This document shows, in pieces, positions 1 to 10,864 of a DNA stretch of 64,000 nucleotides. The position numbers and the translations under genes are program-made. The DNA comes from Aliiroseovarius sp. F47248L (GTDB taxonomy: Bacteria > Pseudomonadota > Alphaproteobacteria > Rhodobacterales > Rhodobacteraceae): the NCBI RefSeq assembly GCF_023016085.1, contig NZ_JALKBF010000001.1, positions 930,001 to 994,000 on the forward strand. Direction: 5' to 3'. The notes beneath the pieces are model-generated. The model did no database searches. It was not told the DNA's origin and worked only from the letters and a program-made list of their open reading frames with translations. Each line of letters begins with the position of its first letter. Within the stretch, counting starts at the first letter, position 1.

Positions 1-209
<209 letters not shown>

Positions 210-212
210 GCG

Positions 213-824
213 ATGAGTGACGCCCTGAACGAACTTGGTGCCCTTCTGGAAATCAAACGCCCTGATTGCGTTCTGAGTTGGGACATCGCTTTCGGCGAAC
301 TGACGGTCAATGTGCCGTTGTCCGCCATCCCGTCTTTCATCGACTTTCTGAAGACCGACAAGGCTTGCATGTTCTCGTCACTCGTGGACATTACGGCCGT
401 GGATTACCCGTCGCGTGAAGAACGCTTTGATGTCGTCTATCATTTCCTGTCGATGTACACGAACCAGCGTATCCGCGTTAAAGTCGCTGTGCGCGAAGAC
501 GACATGGTGCCGTCGATCACCGAGGTTCACCCTTCGGCCGGTTGGTTCGAACGCGAAGTCTTTGACATGTTCGGCATCCTGTTCTCGGGTCACCCGGACC
601 TGCGCCGCATCCTGACCGACTACGGGTTCCGTGGTCATCCGCTGCGCAAGGATTTCCCGACCACCGGCTATACTGAAGTGCGATATGACGAGGTCGAAAA
701 GCGCGTGGTTTATGAACCCGTGTCCCTGACCCAGGAATACCGCCAGTTCGACTTCATGTCGCCGTGGGAAGGGGCCAATTACATTCTGCCGGGCGACGAG
801 AAATCTGACGAGGCCAAGGGCTGA
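213..824 (+). CDS. nuoC: NADH-quinone oxidoreductase subunit C
   Basis: 203-residue 30 kDa subunit of the peripheral arm of complex I, which packs against NuoD and has no cofactor. The family signature around residues 110-145 is present ([13 protein letters not shown], then [14 protein letters not shown] and GHPLRKDFP). It is a stand-alone NuoC, not the NuoCD fusion of enterobacteria. The start at the first ATG after nuoB has a GAGG-like site. It is followed after five bases by a sulfotransferase gene rather than by nuoD, which is unusual for the operon. Confidence 0.97.
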   Translation: MSDALNELGALLEIKRPDCVLSWDIAFGELTVNVPLSAIPSFIDFLKTDKACMFSSLVDITAVDYPSREERFDVVYHFLSMYTNQRIRVKVAVREDDMVPSITEVHPSAGWFEREVFDMFGILFSGHPDLRRILTDYGFRGHPLRKDFPTTGYTEVRYDEVEKRVVYEPVSLTQEYRQFDFMSPWEGANYILPGDEKSDEAKG

Positions 825-829
825 ACCAG

Positions 830-1669
830 ATGAGCGGGCAAACCTTCATATTCTGCCTTGGGGCAACGAAGGCCGGCACAAGCTGGCTGTTCGACTATCT
901 GTCGGGCCACCGGGAGTGTCACCTTCCGGCGATGAAGGAATTGCACTATTTCGACGCGTTGGAGCATGGCACGGGCGATTTCTATCGCGAGCAGGCGCTG
1001 GCCCGTCTTGACGCTGCCCGCAAAGACAAGCCGACCGCGTGGCAGAAACGGCTTGTCGCGGATTTGGAGCGCTGGCTGTCGATGTTTGACGGCGCGACCC
1101 GTGATGACGCGGCCTATCTGCGATATGTGCAGGATGGCGGCACCAAGGCGCGCGTGATTGGCGATTTCACCCCGGCCTATGGCTTGTTGAAAGAAAAATC
1201 GCTGAAAACCATGGCGGCGCTGACTGACAAGGTGCGGTTTGTCTATCTGATGCGCGATCCGGTGGATCGTATTTGGTCGAACATCCGCATGATGGCTGGT
1301 GGTGAAAGTGCCGCGCTGAATTCGAAGGTGGACGGCGTACTGAACGGCACGGCGGACAATATCCTCGACCGTTCGAACTACCGTCGCACGTTGAATCGAC
1401 TTACCCGTGCGATCCCGCGCGAGGCGCTGCATATCGAATTTTACGAACGGCTGTTCACGCCCGACGCCATCGAACGTTTTTGCGCTTTTCTGGGGATCAC
1501 ACCCCAGCCCGCATCGTTCGACCGTGTGGTGCATCAAAGCATGAAAGCCGACCTGCCGATGGGCCAGCGCGCTCAGCTTCAGGCAGCATTGAAACCGCAA
1601 TACAATTTCGTCGAGAAGTTCATGGGTGAGCTTCCGTCGGAATGGACCCAGAAGATGGTGAGCGCATGA
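830..1669 (+). CDS. sulfotransferase family protein
   Basis: 279-residue soluble protein of the PAPS-dependent sulfotransferase superfamily, which moves a sulfuryl group to a hydroxyl or amine on a carbohydrate, lipid or small molecule. The 5'-phosphosulfate loop is near the N terminus ([14 protein letters not shown], about residues 11-24). The 3'-phosphate-binding stretch is around residue 140 ([15 protein letters not shown]). The gene sits between nuoC and nuoD and its TGA overlaps the nuoD start as ATGA, so it is transcribed and probably translationally coupled with complex I genes. The acceptor cannot be read from sequence. A catalytic link to complex I is not established; it may simply be carried by the operon. 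Confidence 0.88.
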   Translation: MSGQTFIFCLGATKAGTSWLFDYLSGHRECHLPAMKELHYFDALEHGTGDFYREQALARLDAARKDKPTAWQKRLVADLERWLSMFDGATRDDAAYLRYVQDGGTKARVIGDFTPAYGLLKEKSLKTMAALTDKVRFVYLMRDPVDRIWSNIRMMAGGESAALNSKVDGVLNGTADNILDRSNYRRTLNRLTRAIPREALHIEFYERLFTPDAIERFCAFLGITPQPASFDRVVHQSMKADLPMGQRAQLQAALKPQYNFVEKFMGELPSEWTQKMVSA

Positions 1670-2889
1670 TGGACGGATCCAAGGACTTCAACGACACCCT
1701 GACCGGTGAACAGAAGATCCGCAATTTCAACATCAACTTTGGCCCACAACACCCGGCCGCCCACGGCGTGCTGCGCATGGTGCTTGAGCTTGACGGCGAA
1801 ATTGTCGAACGTGCTGACCCGCATATCGGTCTTTTGCATCGTGGCACCGAAAAGCTGATGGAAAGCCGCACCTATCTGCAAAACCTGCCATATTTTGACC
1901 GTCTTGATTACGTGGCGCCGATGAACCAGGAGCATGCCTGGTGTTTGGCGATTGAAAAGCTATGTGGCGTCGAAGTACCGCGTCGTGGTTCGCTCATCCG
2001 CGTGCTGTTCTCGGAAATCGGCCGTATCCTGAACCACCTTCTGAACATCACCACGCAAGCGATGGACGTGGGCGCGCTGACCCCGCCGCTGTGGGGCTTT
2101 GAAGAACGCGAAAAGCTGATGATCTTCTACGAGCGCGCTTGTGGGGCTCGTCTGCACGCAAACTATTTCCGCCCCGGTGGCGTCCATCAGGATCTACCGC
2201 CTGAGTTGATCGACGATATCGAGGCTTGGGCGCACACCTTCCCCTCGAAAATCGACGATATCGACGTGTTGCTGACCGAAAACCGGGTGTTCAAGCAACG
2301 CAACGTTGATATCGGCATCGTCACCGAAGAAGACATCCTGAACTGGAGCTTCTCGGGCGTGATGGTGCGCGGGTCGGGCTTTGCGTGGGACCTGCGCCGC
2401 GCGCAACCCTATGAATGCTATGACGAGTTCGAGTTCCAGATTCCTGTTGGCAAGAATGGCGACTGCTATGATCGCTACCTTGTCCGCATGGAAGAAATGC
2501 GTCAGTCGCTGAAGATCATGCATCAGGCCATCGCGAAACTGCGTGCACCGGACGGGCAGGGCGAAGTTATGGCGCGTGGCAAGCTGTCGCCGCCACCACG
2601 GAGTGAGATGAAGCGCTCGATGGAAGCGCTGATCCACCACTTCAAACTCTACACCGAAGGCTTCAAGGTGCCCGCAGGCGAGGTCTATGCCGCCGTGGAA
2701 GCGCCCAAGGGCGAGTTCGGCGTCTATCTGGTGGCGGACGGGACCAACCGACCCTATCGCGCCAAGATCCGCGCGCCGGGGTATCTGCACCTGCAAGCTA
2801 TGGACCACGTGGCCGGTGGCCACCAACTGGCCGACGTTGCCGCCATCATCGGCACCATGGACGTCGTGTTTGGGGAGATCGACCGCTAA
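1666..2889 (+). CDS. nuoD: NADH-quinone oxidoreductase subunit D
   Basis: 49 kDa subunit of complex I that forms the quinone-reduction pocket with NuoB. It has 407 residues from the chosen start. Conserved blocks visible are [17 protein letters not shown] near the N terminus, [23 protein letters not shown] and, near the C terminus, [39 protein letters not shown] in short form. An in-frame ATG lies eight codons upstream, inside the sulfotransferase gene. I prefer the ATG at 1666 because it forms an ATGA overlap with the preceding stop and fits family length. The stop overlaps the nuoE start (TAATG). Confidence 0.97.
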   Translation: MMDGSKDFNDTLTGEQKIRNFNINFGPQHPAAHGVLRMVLELDGEIVERADPHIGLLHRGTEKLMESRTYLQNLPYFDRLDYVAPMNQEHAWCLAIEKLCGVEVPRRGSLIRVLFSEIGRILNHLLNITTQAMDVGALTPPLWGFEEREKLMIFYERACGARLHANYFRPGGVHQDLPPELIDDIEAWAHTFPSKIDDIDVLLTENRVFKQRNVDIGIVTEEDILNWSFSGVMVRGSGFAWDLRRAQPYECYDEFEFQIPVGKNGDCYDRYLVRMEEMRQSLKIMHQAIAKLRAPDGQGEVMARGKLSPPPRSEMKRSMEALIHHFKLYTEGFKVPAGEVYAAVEAPKGEFGVYLVADGTNRPYRAKIRAPGYLHLQAMDHVAGGHQLADVAAIIGTMDVVFGEIDR

Positions 2890-4028
2890 TGCTTCGCCGT
2901 CTGTATCACGAACAACCCGAAAGTTTCGCTTTTACCCCCGCCAATCAGGCTTGGGCCGAAGCACAGATCACGAAATATCCCGAAGGGCGTCAGGCCTCGG
3001 CTGTGATCCCGCTGTTATGGCGAGCGCAGGAACAGGAAGGCTGGCTGACCAAACCCGCGATTGAGCATGTGGCAGATATGCTGGGCATGGCCGATATTCG
3101 CGTGCTCGAAGTCGCCTCGTTCTACTTCATGTTTCAACTGCAACCTGTTGGAACTGTTGCGCATATTCAGATTTGCGGCACCACGTCCTGCATGATCTGC
3201 GGCGCGGAAGACCTGATTGCGGTGTGCCGTGAAAAGATTGCCGACAAGCCGCACGTCGTGTCCGCAGATGGTAAGTTCAGCTGGGAAGAGGTTGAGTGTC
3301 TTGGGGCCTGCACCAACGCGCCGATGGCCCAGATCGGCAAAGATTATTACGAAGATCTGACCGCAGAAAGCCTTGGCAAACTGCTGGATGATCTGGCCGC
3401 TGGCAAAGTGCCGGTGCCGGGTCCTCAGAACGGGCGCTATGCGTCTGAACCGCTGGCGGGGCTGACCAGCCTGAAAGAATATGACAGCGGCAAGACGCAG
3501 TATAACGCCAGCGCGCAACTGGCCACCGATCTTGGCGACACGGTCAAGCGAATTGATGGCACCGAAGTGCCTTTGTTGACGCCGTGGCTTGGCAAGAACG
3601 CGACCAGCGGCAAGACACAGCCACCGAAACCGGCGGCTAGCGCGAAGCCTGCAAACAAGCAAAAACCAGTGCGCAAAGTGCCCGAGGACGACAGCAAGAA
3701 AATTGCCAAACCTCCGGTGAAGCCTGCCGCCGCGCCGGTTGCGGGAACAGAAACTAAGAAACCCCGCGTCATGAAGGCCCCCCGCAAGTCGGGTGCGGAT
3801 GACCTGAAACTGCTGAAGGGCGTCGGCCCCAAGCTGGAAGGTGTCCTGAATGGCCTTGGCTTTTGGCATTTTGATCAGGTTGCCAATTGGGGCGCGGAAG
3901 AGATTGCCTGGGTCGACGATCAACTGTCCTTTAAGGGTCGGATTGAGCGCGACGGCTGGGTAGAGCAAGCCAAAATCCTTGCAGACGGCGGCGAAACCGA
4001 GTTTTCGCGCAAGAACAAGAAGGGCTAG
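2889..4028 (+). CDS. nuoE: NADH-quinone oxidoreductase subunit E with C-terminal helix-hairpin-helix extension
   Basis: 24 kDa subunit carrying the [2Fe-2S] N1a cluster in the NADH-oxidising module with NuoF. The thioredoxin-like part (about 1-170) keeps all four ligands in the usual spacing, C96, C101, C137 and C141. At 379 residues it is about twice the usual bacterial length. A Pro/Lys/Ala-rich low-complexity linker (about 235-290) leads to a domain of about 80 residues with a [15 protein letters not shown] helix-hairpin-helix motif, like those attached to ribosomal protein L21 and COG3743-type proteins in alphaproteobacteria. Almost the same domain recurs in the next gene. The start overlaps nuoD by one base. 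Its function is inferred to be a protein or nucleic-acid contact, unproven. Confidence 0.95.
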   Translation: MLRRLYHEQPESFAFTPANQAWAEAQITKYPEGRQASAVIPLLWRAQEQEGWLTKPAIEHVADMLGMADIRVLEVASFYFMFQLQPVGTVAHIQICGTTSCMICGAEDLIAVCREKIADKPHVVSADGKFSWEEVECLGACTNAPMAQIGKDYYEDLTAESLGKLLDDLAAGKVPVPGPQNGRYASEPLAGLTSLKEYDSGKTQYNASAQLATDLGDTVKRIDGTEVPLLTPWLGKNATSGKTQPPKPAASAKPANKQKPVRKVPEDDSKKIAKPPVKPAAAPVAGTETKKPRVMKAPRKSGADDLKLLKGVGPKLEGVLNGLGFWHFDQVANWGAEEIAWVDDQLSFKGRIERDGWVEQAKILADGGETEFSRKNKKG

Positions 4029-4152
4029 GTCTGACTGGAACCGGGTATGTTGAAAGGTCGAATGGAACATAAGCGTGTATCAAGGCAGAAAAATGCCAAC
4101 GCATCTGTGCGACCTGATTGTGTGTCCACCATCAACAACAGGGATAGGGACA

Positions 4153-4968
4153 ATGACTAAAGATACCGGGTTTTTCACCTGCAAGAACATTTGCTGGATC
4201 ATCGGCGCTTTGCTGGGGTTTGCAGTTTTCCTTATGATTTCTGGCTTTATCGGCTTGATTGTCGGTATCATCGTGGCGATTGCTGCGGCGATCTTGCTGC
4301 AAAAATTCCTTTGTGGCGAAGTGGTTGATACACGTCCCGCCAAGGGGGCCATGACCGCGGCAAGCCTGAGCGGAAACACCGCCCGTGCCTCGGCAGAGGC
4401 AGAGACGACCGACGAAGTGGCGGCGTCTGCGGCAAGCATTCCTGCAGCTGCAATGGATGGCGCACCCGTGCCGGTCGAAGCTGCGACCGCTCCGCCCGCG
4501 CCCGTGACCGCCGAAAAGCCAACCGCCAAAGAAACGCCTGCAGAGAAGCCGAAAGCGAAGAAAACGGTTGCGAAGAAAACGGTTGCGAAGAAGCCAGAGG
4601 CGAAGAAAACCTCTGCCAAGGCGGCAACTAAGGCGGCACCGGCCAAACCCGCCGCCGCGACGGCGTCCGAGCCGACTGGCAAGCCCAAAAAACCGCGCAC
4701 CATGAAAGCACCGCGCAAATCTGGAGCGGATGACCTCAAACAACTCAAGGGTGTTGGACCGAAACTGGAGCAGACCTTGAACACTCTTGGCTTCTGGCAT
4801 TTCGATCAGATCGCCAAATGGGGTCCGGACGAGATTACGTGGGTTGACGACAATTTAAGCTTCAAGGGCCGGATTGAACGTGACGGCTGGGTGGAGCAAG
4901 CCAAGACCTTGGCCGAGGGCGGGGAAACCGCGTTCTCGAAAAAAGTCAAAAAAGGCGATGTTTATTAA
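4153..4968 (+). CDS. membrane-anchored protein with helix-hairpin-helix domain homologous to the NuoE tail
   Basis: 271-residue protein of unknown function. A hydrophobic N-terminal segment (about residues 12-50, glycine/isoleucine-rich, probably one long or two short membrane helices) is followed by an Ala/Lys/Pro-rich linker with repeated AKKTV units. It ends in a domain of about 85 residues very similar to the NuoE C terminus (shared blocks [22 protein letters not shown] and [17 protein letters not shown]). An in-frame ATG 26 codons upstream exists, but the ATG at 4153 is preceded by an AGGGA-rich site and starts just before the membrane segment. A shared origin by duplication of the tail domain is likely. 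Possible roles are tethering complex I assembly or binding nucleic acid at the membrane; neither is shown. Confidence 0.8.
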   Translation: MTKDTGFFTCKNICWIIGALLGFAVFLMISGFIGLIVGIIVAIAAAILLQKFLCGEVVDTRPAKGAMTAASLSGNTARASAEAETTDEVAASAASIPAAAMDGAPVPVEAATAPPAPVTAEKPTAKETPAEKPKAKKTVAKKTVAKKPEAKKTSAKAATKAAPAKPAAATASEPTGKPKKPRTMKAPRKSGADDLKQLKGVGPKLEQTLNTLGFWHFDQIAKWGPDEITWVDDNLSFKGRIERDGWVEQAKTLAEGGETAFSKKVKKGDVY

Positions 4969-4974
4969 CGAAAG

Positions 4975-5211
4975 ATGACAAATATCATGCACTCCGATCC
5001 AAAAAACAGCGTACAGCGGGAAGGGCGCCTGGCAGGTCTTGTCATCGCCTTCACCGGTGCGTTGTGGGTCGGTGGCACATGGGTTGGGAAAAGCCTCGAC
5101 TGGTCCAATCGGACCATGGCGTTGGTGGATCTTCTGGCCCTTGCCGGGTTCTTGTTTGGCCTGGTGGTAACGTATCGGATCTGGCGCAAGCGCCGGGCGG
5201 ATGAAGGATAA
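4975..5211 (+). CDS. small two-helix membrane protein (DUF5337-like)
   Basis: 78-residue protein with two hydrophobic segments (about residues 20-40 and 48-68) ending in a positive RIWRKRRADEG tail. It sits six bases after the preceding gene and six bases before nuoF, so it is part of the complex I transcript. It resembles the small Rhodobacterales family I know as DUF5337, which is found in nuo operons; the family name is from memory. A second ATG four codons in is an equally possible start. Function unknown. An assembly or accessory subunit role would fit the context but is inference. Confidence 0.72.
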   Translation: MTNIMHSDPKNSVQREGRLAGLVIAFTGALWVGGTWVGKSLDWSNRTMALVDLLALAGFLFGLVVTYRIWRKRRADEG

Positions 5212-5217
5212 GAACGA

Positions 5218-6513
5218 ATGCTGCAGGATAAAGACCGGATCTTTACCAACCTTTACGGCATGCACGACCGCACACTTGCGGGCGCAAAAACGCGCGGCCA
5301 TTGGGATGGCACCGCCGGGATCATCAAGAAAGGCCGCGACTGGATCATCGAGCAGATGAAAGCCTCGGGCCTGCGTGGTCGTGGTGGGGCGGGTTTCCCA
5401 ACCGGTCTGAAATGGTCCTTCATGCCGAAGGAAAGCGACGGCCGTCCGGCTTATCTGGTGATCAATGCGGACGAATCCGAGCCCGGCACCTGCAAAGACC
5501 GCGAGATTATGCGCCACGATCCGCACACGCTGATCGAAGGGGCGTTGATCGCGTCGTTCGCGATGAATGCGAACACTTGCTACATCTATCTGCGTGGCGA
5601 ATATATCCGCGAGCGTGAAGCGCTTCAGGCCGCGATCGACGAATGCTATGATGCAGGCCTTCTCGGCAAGAATGCCGCGAAATCGGGTTGGGATTTCGAC
5701 CTGTTCCTGCATCACGGGGCCGGGGCTTATATCTGCGGCGAAGAAACCGCGCTTCTGGAAAGTCTTGAGGGCAAGAAAGGCATGCCGCGCATGAAGCCGC
5801 CGTTTCCGGCTGGCGCGGGTCTGTATGGCTGCCCGACCACAGTGAACAACGTGGAATCCATTGCCGTTGTGCCGACCATTTTACGCCGCGGGCCGGAATG
5901 GTTCGCGGGCTTTGGTCGCCCTAACAACTCCGGCACCAAGCTGTTTGGTATCTCGGGCCATGTGAACAACCCCTGCGTCGTCGAAGAGGCGATGTCGATC
6001 TCGTTCGAAGAACTGATCGACAAGCATTGCGGCGGCATTCGCGGTGGTTGGGACAATTTGAAAGCCGTGATCCCCGGTGGCTCGTCCGTGCCATGCGTGC
6101 GCGGTGAAAACATGCGCGATGCGATCATGGATTTCGACTACCTGCGCGGAGAGCTCGGCTCGGGCCTTGGCACCGCGGCGGTGATCGTAATGGATAAGCA
6201 GACCGACATTATCAAAGCGATCTGGCGTCTGGCGAAGTTCTACAAACACGAAAGCTGCGGCCAGTGCACGCCTTGTCGCGAAGGCACCGGCTGGATGATG
6301 CGCGTGATGGAACGTCTGATGCGCGGCGAGGCTGAGGTCGAGGAAATCGACATGCTTTGGGACGTGACCAAGCAGGTGGAAGGCCATACGATCTGTGCCT
6401 TGGGTGACGCGGCGGCATGGCCCATTCAGGGCCTGATCCGCAACTTCCGCGACGAAATCGAAGACCGCATTCAAGTGAACAAACAAGGCAAGGCCAGCAT
6501 CGCGGCGGAATGA
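5218..6513 (+). CDS. nuoF: NADH-quinone oxidoreductase subunit F
   Basis: 51 kDa subunit that binds NADH and FMN and the N3 [4Fe-4S] cluster, the entry point of electrons into complex I. It has 431 residues, as expected. Visible motifs are the FMN/NADH glycine-rich stretches [16 protein letters not shown] and [19 protein letters not shown], and the cluster motif [12 protein letters not shown] with the fourth Cys in the [10 protein letters not shown] stretch. Between it and nuoG lie an intergenic stretch and a small exported-protein gene, an insertion not found in E. coli. Confidence 0.97.
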   Translation: MLQDKDRIFTNLYGMHDRTLAGAKTRGHWDGTAGIIKKGRDWIIEQMKASGLRGRGGAGFPTGLKWSFMPKESDGRPAYLVINADESEPGTCKDREIMRHDPHTLIEGALIASFAMNANTCYIYLRGEYIREREALQAAIDECYDAGLLGKNAAKSGWDFDLFLHHGAGAYICGEETALLESLEGKKGMPRMKPPFPAGAGLYGCPTTVNNVESIAVVPTILRRGPEWFAGFGRPNNSGTKLFGISGHVNNPCVVEEAMSISFEELIDKHCGGIRGGWDNLKAVIPGGSSVPCVRGENMRDAIMDFDYLRGELGSGLGTAAVIVMDKQTDIIKAIWRLAKFYKHESCGQCTPCREGTGWMMRVMERLMRGEAEVEEIDMLWDVTKQVEGHTICALGDAAAWPIQGLIRNFRDEIEDRIQVNKQGKASIAAE

Positions 6514-6660
6514 TCCGGCGACAGGACAAAAGAAAGACATGATGATGAATATGCAACGCAACATACTGAAAACCGGCGATTTCCCGTCCGTTTTTGCGTG
6601 TTGTTATTGCATGACAGCACCTTGCATCCCCACCTCCTTCTTAACAAAAGGAGATCTGTG

Positions 6661-7080
6661 ATGATGAAACTTCGGACTTTCGCGTGCACAACTGCATTGG
6701 TTGCTGCCGCAACAACAGCCACGGCCGCTTCGGTAGATTATTCAATGCTGCGCGAAGACAGCCGGATGCATAATGAATTGTTGGGCGCGTCGATTGCCTA
6801 TCTGATTGACGAAAACTGCCCGACATTGAAGTTGCGGAAATTTCGTCTTCTGAATAAAGCGTTTTCGTTGCGCAAACATGCGATGACGCTTGGCTATTCT
6901 TCGAAAGAAGTGATGGCTTATGTGGAAAGCAAGACCGAACAAAACCGTTTTCGCGCGATCGCAGAACCGATCTTGGCCAAGCGCGGGGTGAAGGCGGGCG
7001 ATGATGAAAGCTACTGCACGGTTGGACGGGCAGAGATCAAACAGGGCTCCTTTGCTGGATCGTTACTTTACGAAAGCTAG
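6661..7080 (+). CDS. small exported protein (DUF5333-like)
   Basis: 139-residue protein with a clear N-terminal signal sequence (KLRTFACTTALVAAATTATAA, cleavage likely after residue 21 or so). The mature part is helical with two Cys (in ENCPTLKLRKF and ESYCTVGR), compatible with one disulfide in the periplasm. The start is the first ATG of an ATGATG pair preceded by AAAGGAG. A longer in-frame reading from 6598 lacks a site and would bury the signal peptide. It resembles a small Rhodobacterales family I recall as DUF5333, seen between nuoF and nuoG. Its role is unknown; the setting suggests a complex I-associated or simply co-transcribed periplasmic protein. Confidence 0.75.
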   Translation: MMKLRTFACTTALVAAATTATAASVDYSMLREDSRMHNELLGASIAYLIDENCPTLKLRKFRLLNKAFSLRKHAMTLGYSSKEVMAYVESKTEQNRFRAIAEPILAKRGVKAGDDESYCTVGRAEIKQGSFAGSLLYES

Positions 7081-7140
7081 GGGCAGACATGTGCGGGCAC
7101 GGGGAATAACCCCGGCCTGCGGAACGAAAAAGGGACCGTG

Positions 7141-9162
7141 ATGAGCGACTTGAAAAAGATCGTCATTGACGACATGGAAGTTGAAGTTGATGGCGCGATG
7201 ACGCTGATTCAGGCCTGTGAAGTGGCCGGGATTGAGGTGCCGCGTTTCTGCTATCACGAACGCCTTTCGATTGCAGGCAACTGCCGCATGTGTTTGGTCG
7301 AAGTTGTGGGTGGTCCGCCCAAGCCCGCTGCATCCTGCGCCATGCAGGTGCGCGATTTGCGCCCCGGACCCGAAGGGCAACCCCCCGTGGTGAAAACCAA
7401 CTCGCCCATGGTCAAGAAGGCCCGCGAAGGCGTGATGGAGTTTATGCTGATCAACCACCCGCTGGATTGCCCGATCTGCGACCAGGGCGGCGAATGTGAT
7501 TTGCAGGATCAGGCGATGGCCTACGGTATGTCCGGCTCGCGGTTCAAGGAACAGAAACGTGCCGTGGACGATATTGATCTGGGTCCGTTGGTCGGCACGG
7601 CCATGACCCGTTGCATTAGCTGCACCCGTTGCGTGCGCTTTACGACCGAGATTGCCGGTATCGCCCAGATGGGTCAAACGGGTCGCGGTGAAGATGCCGA
7701 GATCGTCAGCTATCTGAACCAGACACTGGACAGCAACCTTCAGGGCAACATCATTGATCTGTGCCCGGTCGGCGCGCTGACCTCGAAACCCTATGCCTTT
7801 ACCGCCCGTCCCTGGGAGTTGACCAAGACCGAAACCATCGACGTGATGGATGCGCTGGGGTCGAACATCCGCGTGGACACGAAGGGCCGTGAAGTGATGC
7901 GGATCCTGCCGCGCAACCATGATGGCGTGAACGAGGAATGGATTTCCGACAAGACGCGCTTTATCTGGGACGGTCTGCGCCGCCAGCGCCTGGACGTGCC
8001 CTATGTGCGCGAGAATGGCAAATTGCGCAAAGCCACATGGGGCGAGGCACTGGCCAAGGCCGCCGAGGCCATGAAGGGCGCAAAGAAGGTCGTCGGTCTG
8101 GTCGGCGATCTGGCCTCGACCGAGGCGGCGTTCAGCCTGAAAACTTTGATCGAAGGACTTGGCGGCAATGTCGAATGCCGCACCGACAATGCGCGCCTGC
8201 CGATTGGCAACCGCTCGGGCTATGTCGGTACCGCGTCGATTGAAGATATCGACAATGCCAAGTTCATCCAGTTGATCGGCACCAACCCGCGCGTTGAATC
8301 GCCGGTTCTGAATGCGCGCATTCGCAAGGCGTGGCTCAAGGGCGCTCAGGTCGGTCTGGTCGGCGAAGCCGTTGATCTGACTTATGATTATGCGCATGTC
8401 GGCAATGACCGAGCGGCGCTGGTAAGCATCGTGGGCAAAGACTACGGCGCGGTAAAAGACGCACCGTCAGTGGTGATCGTGGGCATGGGCGCTGTGCGCG
8501 AAGCCGATGGTCTGGCGGTTCTGTCCAACGCGATGAAGCTGGCCGAGGACACCGGATCAAAGCTGATGATTTTGCACACCGCCGCAGGCCGAGTTGGCGC
8601 GATGGATGTCGGTGCCGTGACCGAAGGTGGCATGGATGCCGCCACGATGGGCGCAGACGTGATCTACAACATGGGCGCGGACGAGATTGACATCGATGCT
8701 GGCCCCTTCGTGATCTATCAGGGCAGCCATGGTGATCGGGGTGCGATGCGCGCCGACGTGATCCTGCCGGGCGCGGCTTATACCGAGGAGGGTGGGCTGT
8801 TCGTCAACACCGAAGGCCGCCCGCAACTGGCGCTGCGCGCCAACTTCGCACCGGGCGAAGCCAAGGAAAACTGGGCCATACTGCGCGCTCTGTCTGCTGA
8901 ACTGGGCGCGACTTTGCCGTGGGACAGCCTGGCCGGCCTGCGCCGCGCAATGGTCGAGGCTACACCGGTTCTGGCTGGCGTCGATCAGGTGGCCGCAAAT
9001 GACTGGCAGCCACTGCCTGTTGAAAAGATGGGGGCGGCCAGCTTCCGTTACACGATTGGTGATTTCTATCTGACCAACCCGATTGCACGGGCGTCGGAAG
9101 TGATGGCCGAACTGTCAGCACAGGCGCGCGCACGTGCGTCGTCGAAACTGGCGGCGGAATAA
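7141..9162 (+). CDS. nuoG: NADH-quinone oxidoreductase subunit G
   Basis: 75 kDa iron-sulfur subunit of the peripheral arm, 673 residues, mitochondrial-type length. The N-terminal [2Fe-2S] ferredoxin domain shows [15 protein letters not shown]. The His-Cys3 cluster region is [19 protein letters not shown], and the next [4Fe-4S] motif is [12 protein letters not shown] with a distal Cys in DLCPVGAL. A molybdopterin-oxidoreductase-like domain without cofactor follows. A GTG one codon upstream could also be read; the ATG at 7141 is the conventional choice. Confidence 0.97.
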   Translation: MSDLKKIVIDDMEVEVDGAMTLIQACEVAGIEVPRFCYHERLSIAGNCRMCLVEVVGGPPKPAASCAMQVRDLRPGPEGQPPVVKTNSPMVKKAREGVMEFMLINHPLDCPICDQGGECDLQDQAMAYGMSGSRFKEQKRAVDDIDLGPLVGTAMTRCISCTRCVRFTTEIAGIAQMGQTGRGEDAEIVSYLNQTLDSNLQGNIIDLCPVGALTSKPYAFTARPWELTKTETIDVMDALGSNIRVDTKGREVMRILPRNHDGVNEEWISDKTRFIWDGLRRQRLDVPYVRENGKLRKATWGEALAKAAEAMKGAKKVVGLVGDLASTEAAFSLKTLIEGLGGNVECRTDNARLPIGNRSGYVGTASIEDIDNAKFIQLIGTNPRVESPVLNARIRKAWLKGAQVGLVGEAVDLTYDYAHVGNDRAALVSIVGKDYGAVKDAPSVVIVGMGAVREADGLAVLSNAMKLAEDTGSKLMILHTAAGRVGAMDVGAVTEGGMDAATMGADVIYNMGADEIDIDAGPFVIYQGSHGDRGAMRADVILPGAAYTEEGGLFVNTEGRPQLALRANFAPGEAKENWAILRALSAELGATLPWDSLAGLRRAMVEATPVLAGVDQVAANDWQPLPVEKMGAASFRYTIGDFYLTNPIARASEVMAELSAQARARASSKLAAE

Positions 9163-9184
9163 GAACAGAGGCAGGACCGGGGAC

Positions 9185-9319
9185 ATGTTTGATCAAGCAT
9201 ACGGCAAAAGCGCAAAGAAGGGTCTGCCTACAGAGTCATCCGGCGTATTTGCACACCCCTATGGTTCTGCAACGAAAAACGAATACCGACGGTCTGAGGG
9301 CATGACGCGACATGGTTGA
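9185..9319 (+). CDS. short ORF between nuoG and nuoH, doubtful
   Basis: 44-codon reading frame (starting [13 protein letters not shown]) that fills the gap between nuoG and nuoH and overlaps the nuoH start by eight bases. A GAGGCAGGACCGGGG stretch upstream could serve as ribosome binding site. The sequence is hydrophilic, with no membrane segment or motif I recognise. It might be a real translationally coupled leader or a chance ORF in a purine-rich spacer. It is listed because the spacer is otherwise unexplained. Confidence 0.25.
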   Translation: MFDQAYGKSAKKGLPTESSGVFAHPYGSATKNEYRRSEGMTRHG

Positions 9320-10349
9320 ATTCTTCACGACAACAAATCTGGGCATCGCCCTTCTGATTATCGGACAATGTCTGCTGATCGTGGTGCCGCTTCTGGTGGC
9401 GCTGGCCTTCCTGCTCTATTTCGACCGCAAGGTCTGGGCAGCGGTGCAAATGCGCAAGGGCCCCAACGTGGTGGGCGCATTCGGCGTTCTGCAATCATTT
9501 GCAGATTTCATCAAATATGTGCTGAAGGAAATCATTGTGCCCGCAGGCGCGGACCGCTTCGTGTTCTTCCTGGCCCCGATGATGAGTTTCGTTCTGGCGA
9601 TGGTCGCCTGGGCGGTTATCCCGTTCAATGACGGCTGGGTTCTGGCCGATATCAACGTTGCGATCCTGTTCGTTTTCGCCGTGTCCTCGCTTGAGGTTTA
9701 CGGTGTGATCATGGGCGGCTGGGCGTCGAACTCGAAATACCCGTTCCTCGGCTCGCTTAGGTCAGCCGCACAGATGATTTCTTACGAGGTCTCGATCGGC
9801 CTGATCATCATTGGTGTGATCCTGACGACCGGCTCGATGAACTTCGGTGATATCGTGATGGCGCAGGACGGCAAGGGGCTCTTGAGCTGGTATTGGCTGC
9901 CGCACTTCCCGATGGTTTTCCTGTTCCTGATCTCGGCGCTGGCCGAAACCAACCGCCCGCCTTTTGATCTTCCAGAGGCTGAATCGGAACTGGTCGCAGG
10001 CTATCAGGTGGAATACTCGTCGACCCCGTTCTTGCTTTTCATGATCGGTGAATACGTGGCCATCGTTCTGATGTGTACGCTGATTTCGATCCTGTTCTTC
10101 GGCGGCTGGCTGTCGCCGGTCGAGGCGCTGCCGGATGGTATCCTGTGGCTGTTTGCCAAGATCTTCTTCTTCTTCTTTGTCTTCTCGATGATCAAGGCGA
10201 TCACGCCGCGCTATCGCTATGACCAGTTGATGCGCATTGGTTGGAAAGTCTTCCTGCCCTTGTCGCTGGCATGGGTTGTTCTGGTGGCATTCTTCGCCCA
10301 ATACGGGGCATTCTGGGGCACTTACGCCCGCTGGACAGTGGGGGGCTGA
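9312..10349 (+). CDS. nuoH: NADH-quinone oxidoreductase subunit H
   Basis: Membrane subunit (345 residues, about eight helices) that links the quinone chamber to the proton-pumping arm. The family blocks are present: [27 protein letters not shown], the conserved acidic loop [20 protein letters not shown], and [15 protein letters not shown]. Length and order (after nuoG, before nuoI) match other alphaproteobacteria. The start ATG at 9312 lies inside the doubtful upstream short ORF. Confidence 0.97.
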   Translation: MVEFFTTTNLGIALLIIGQCLLIVVPLLVALAFLLYFDRKVWAAVQMRKGPNVVGAFGVLQSFADFIKYVLKEIIVPAGADRFVFFLAPMMSFVLAMVAWAVIPFNDGWVLADINVAILFVFAVSSLEVYGVIMGGWASNSKYPFLGSLRSAAQMISYEVSIGLIIIGVILTTGSMNFGDIVMAQDGKGLLSWYWLPHFPMVFLFLISALAETNRPPFDLPEAESELVAGYQVEYSSTPFLLFMIGEYVAIVLMCTLISILFFGGWLSPVEALPDGILWLFAKIFFFFFVFSMIKAITPRYRYDQLMRIGWKVFLPLSLAWVVLVAFFAQYGAFWGTYARWTVGG

Positions 10350-10844
<495 letters not shown>

Positions 10845-10864
10845 GTAATCCCGAAGGAAAAGCC

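Noticed and set aside
7063..8397. Long open frame on the minus strand inside nuoG
   Set aside because: Antisense shadow of a high-GC coding gene; the amino-acid composition (His, Gln and Arg rich) matches reverse reading of nuoG, and no start site or homology is visible.
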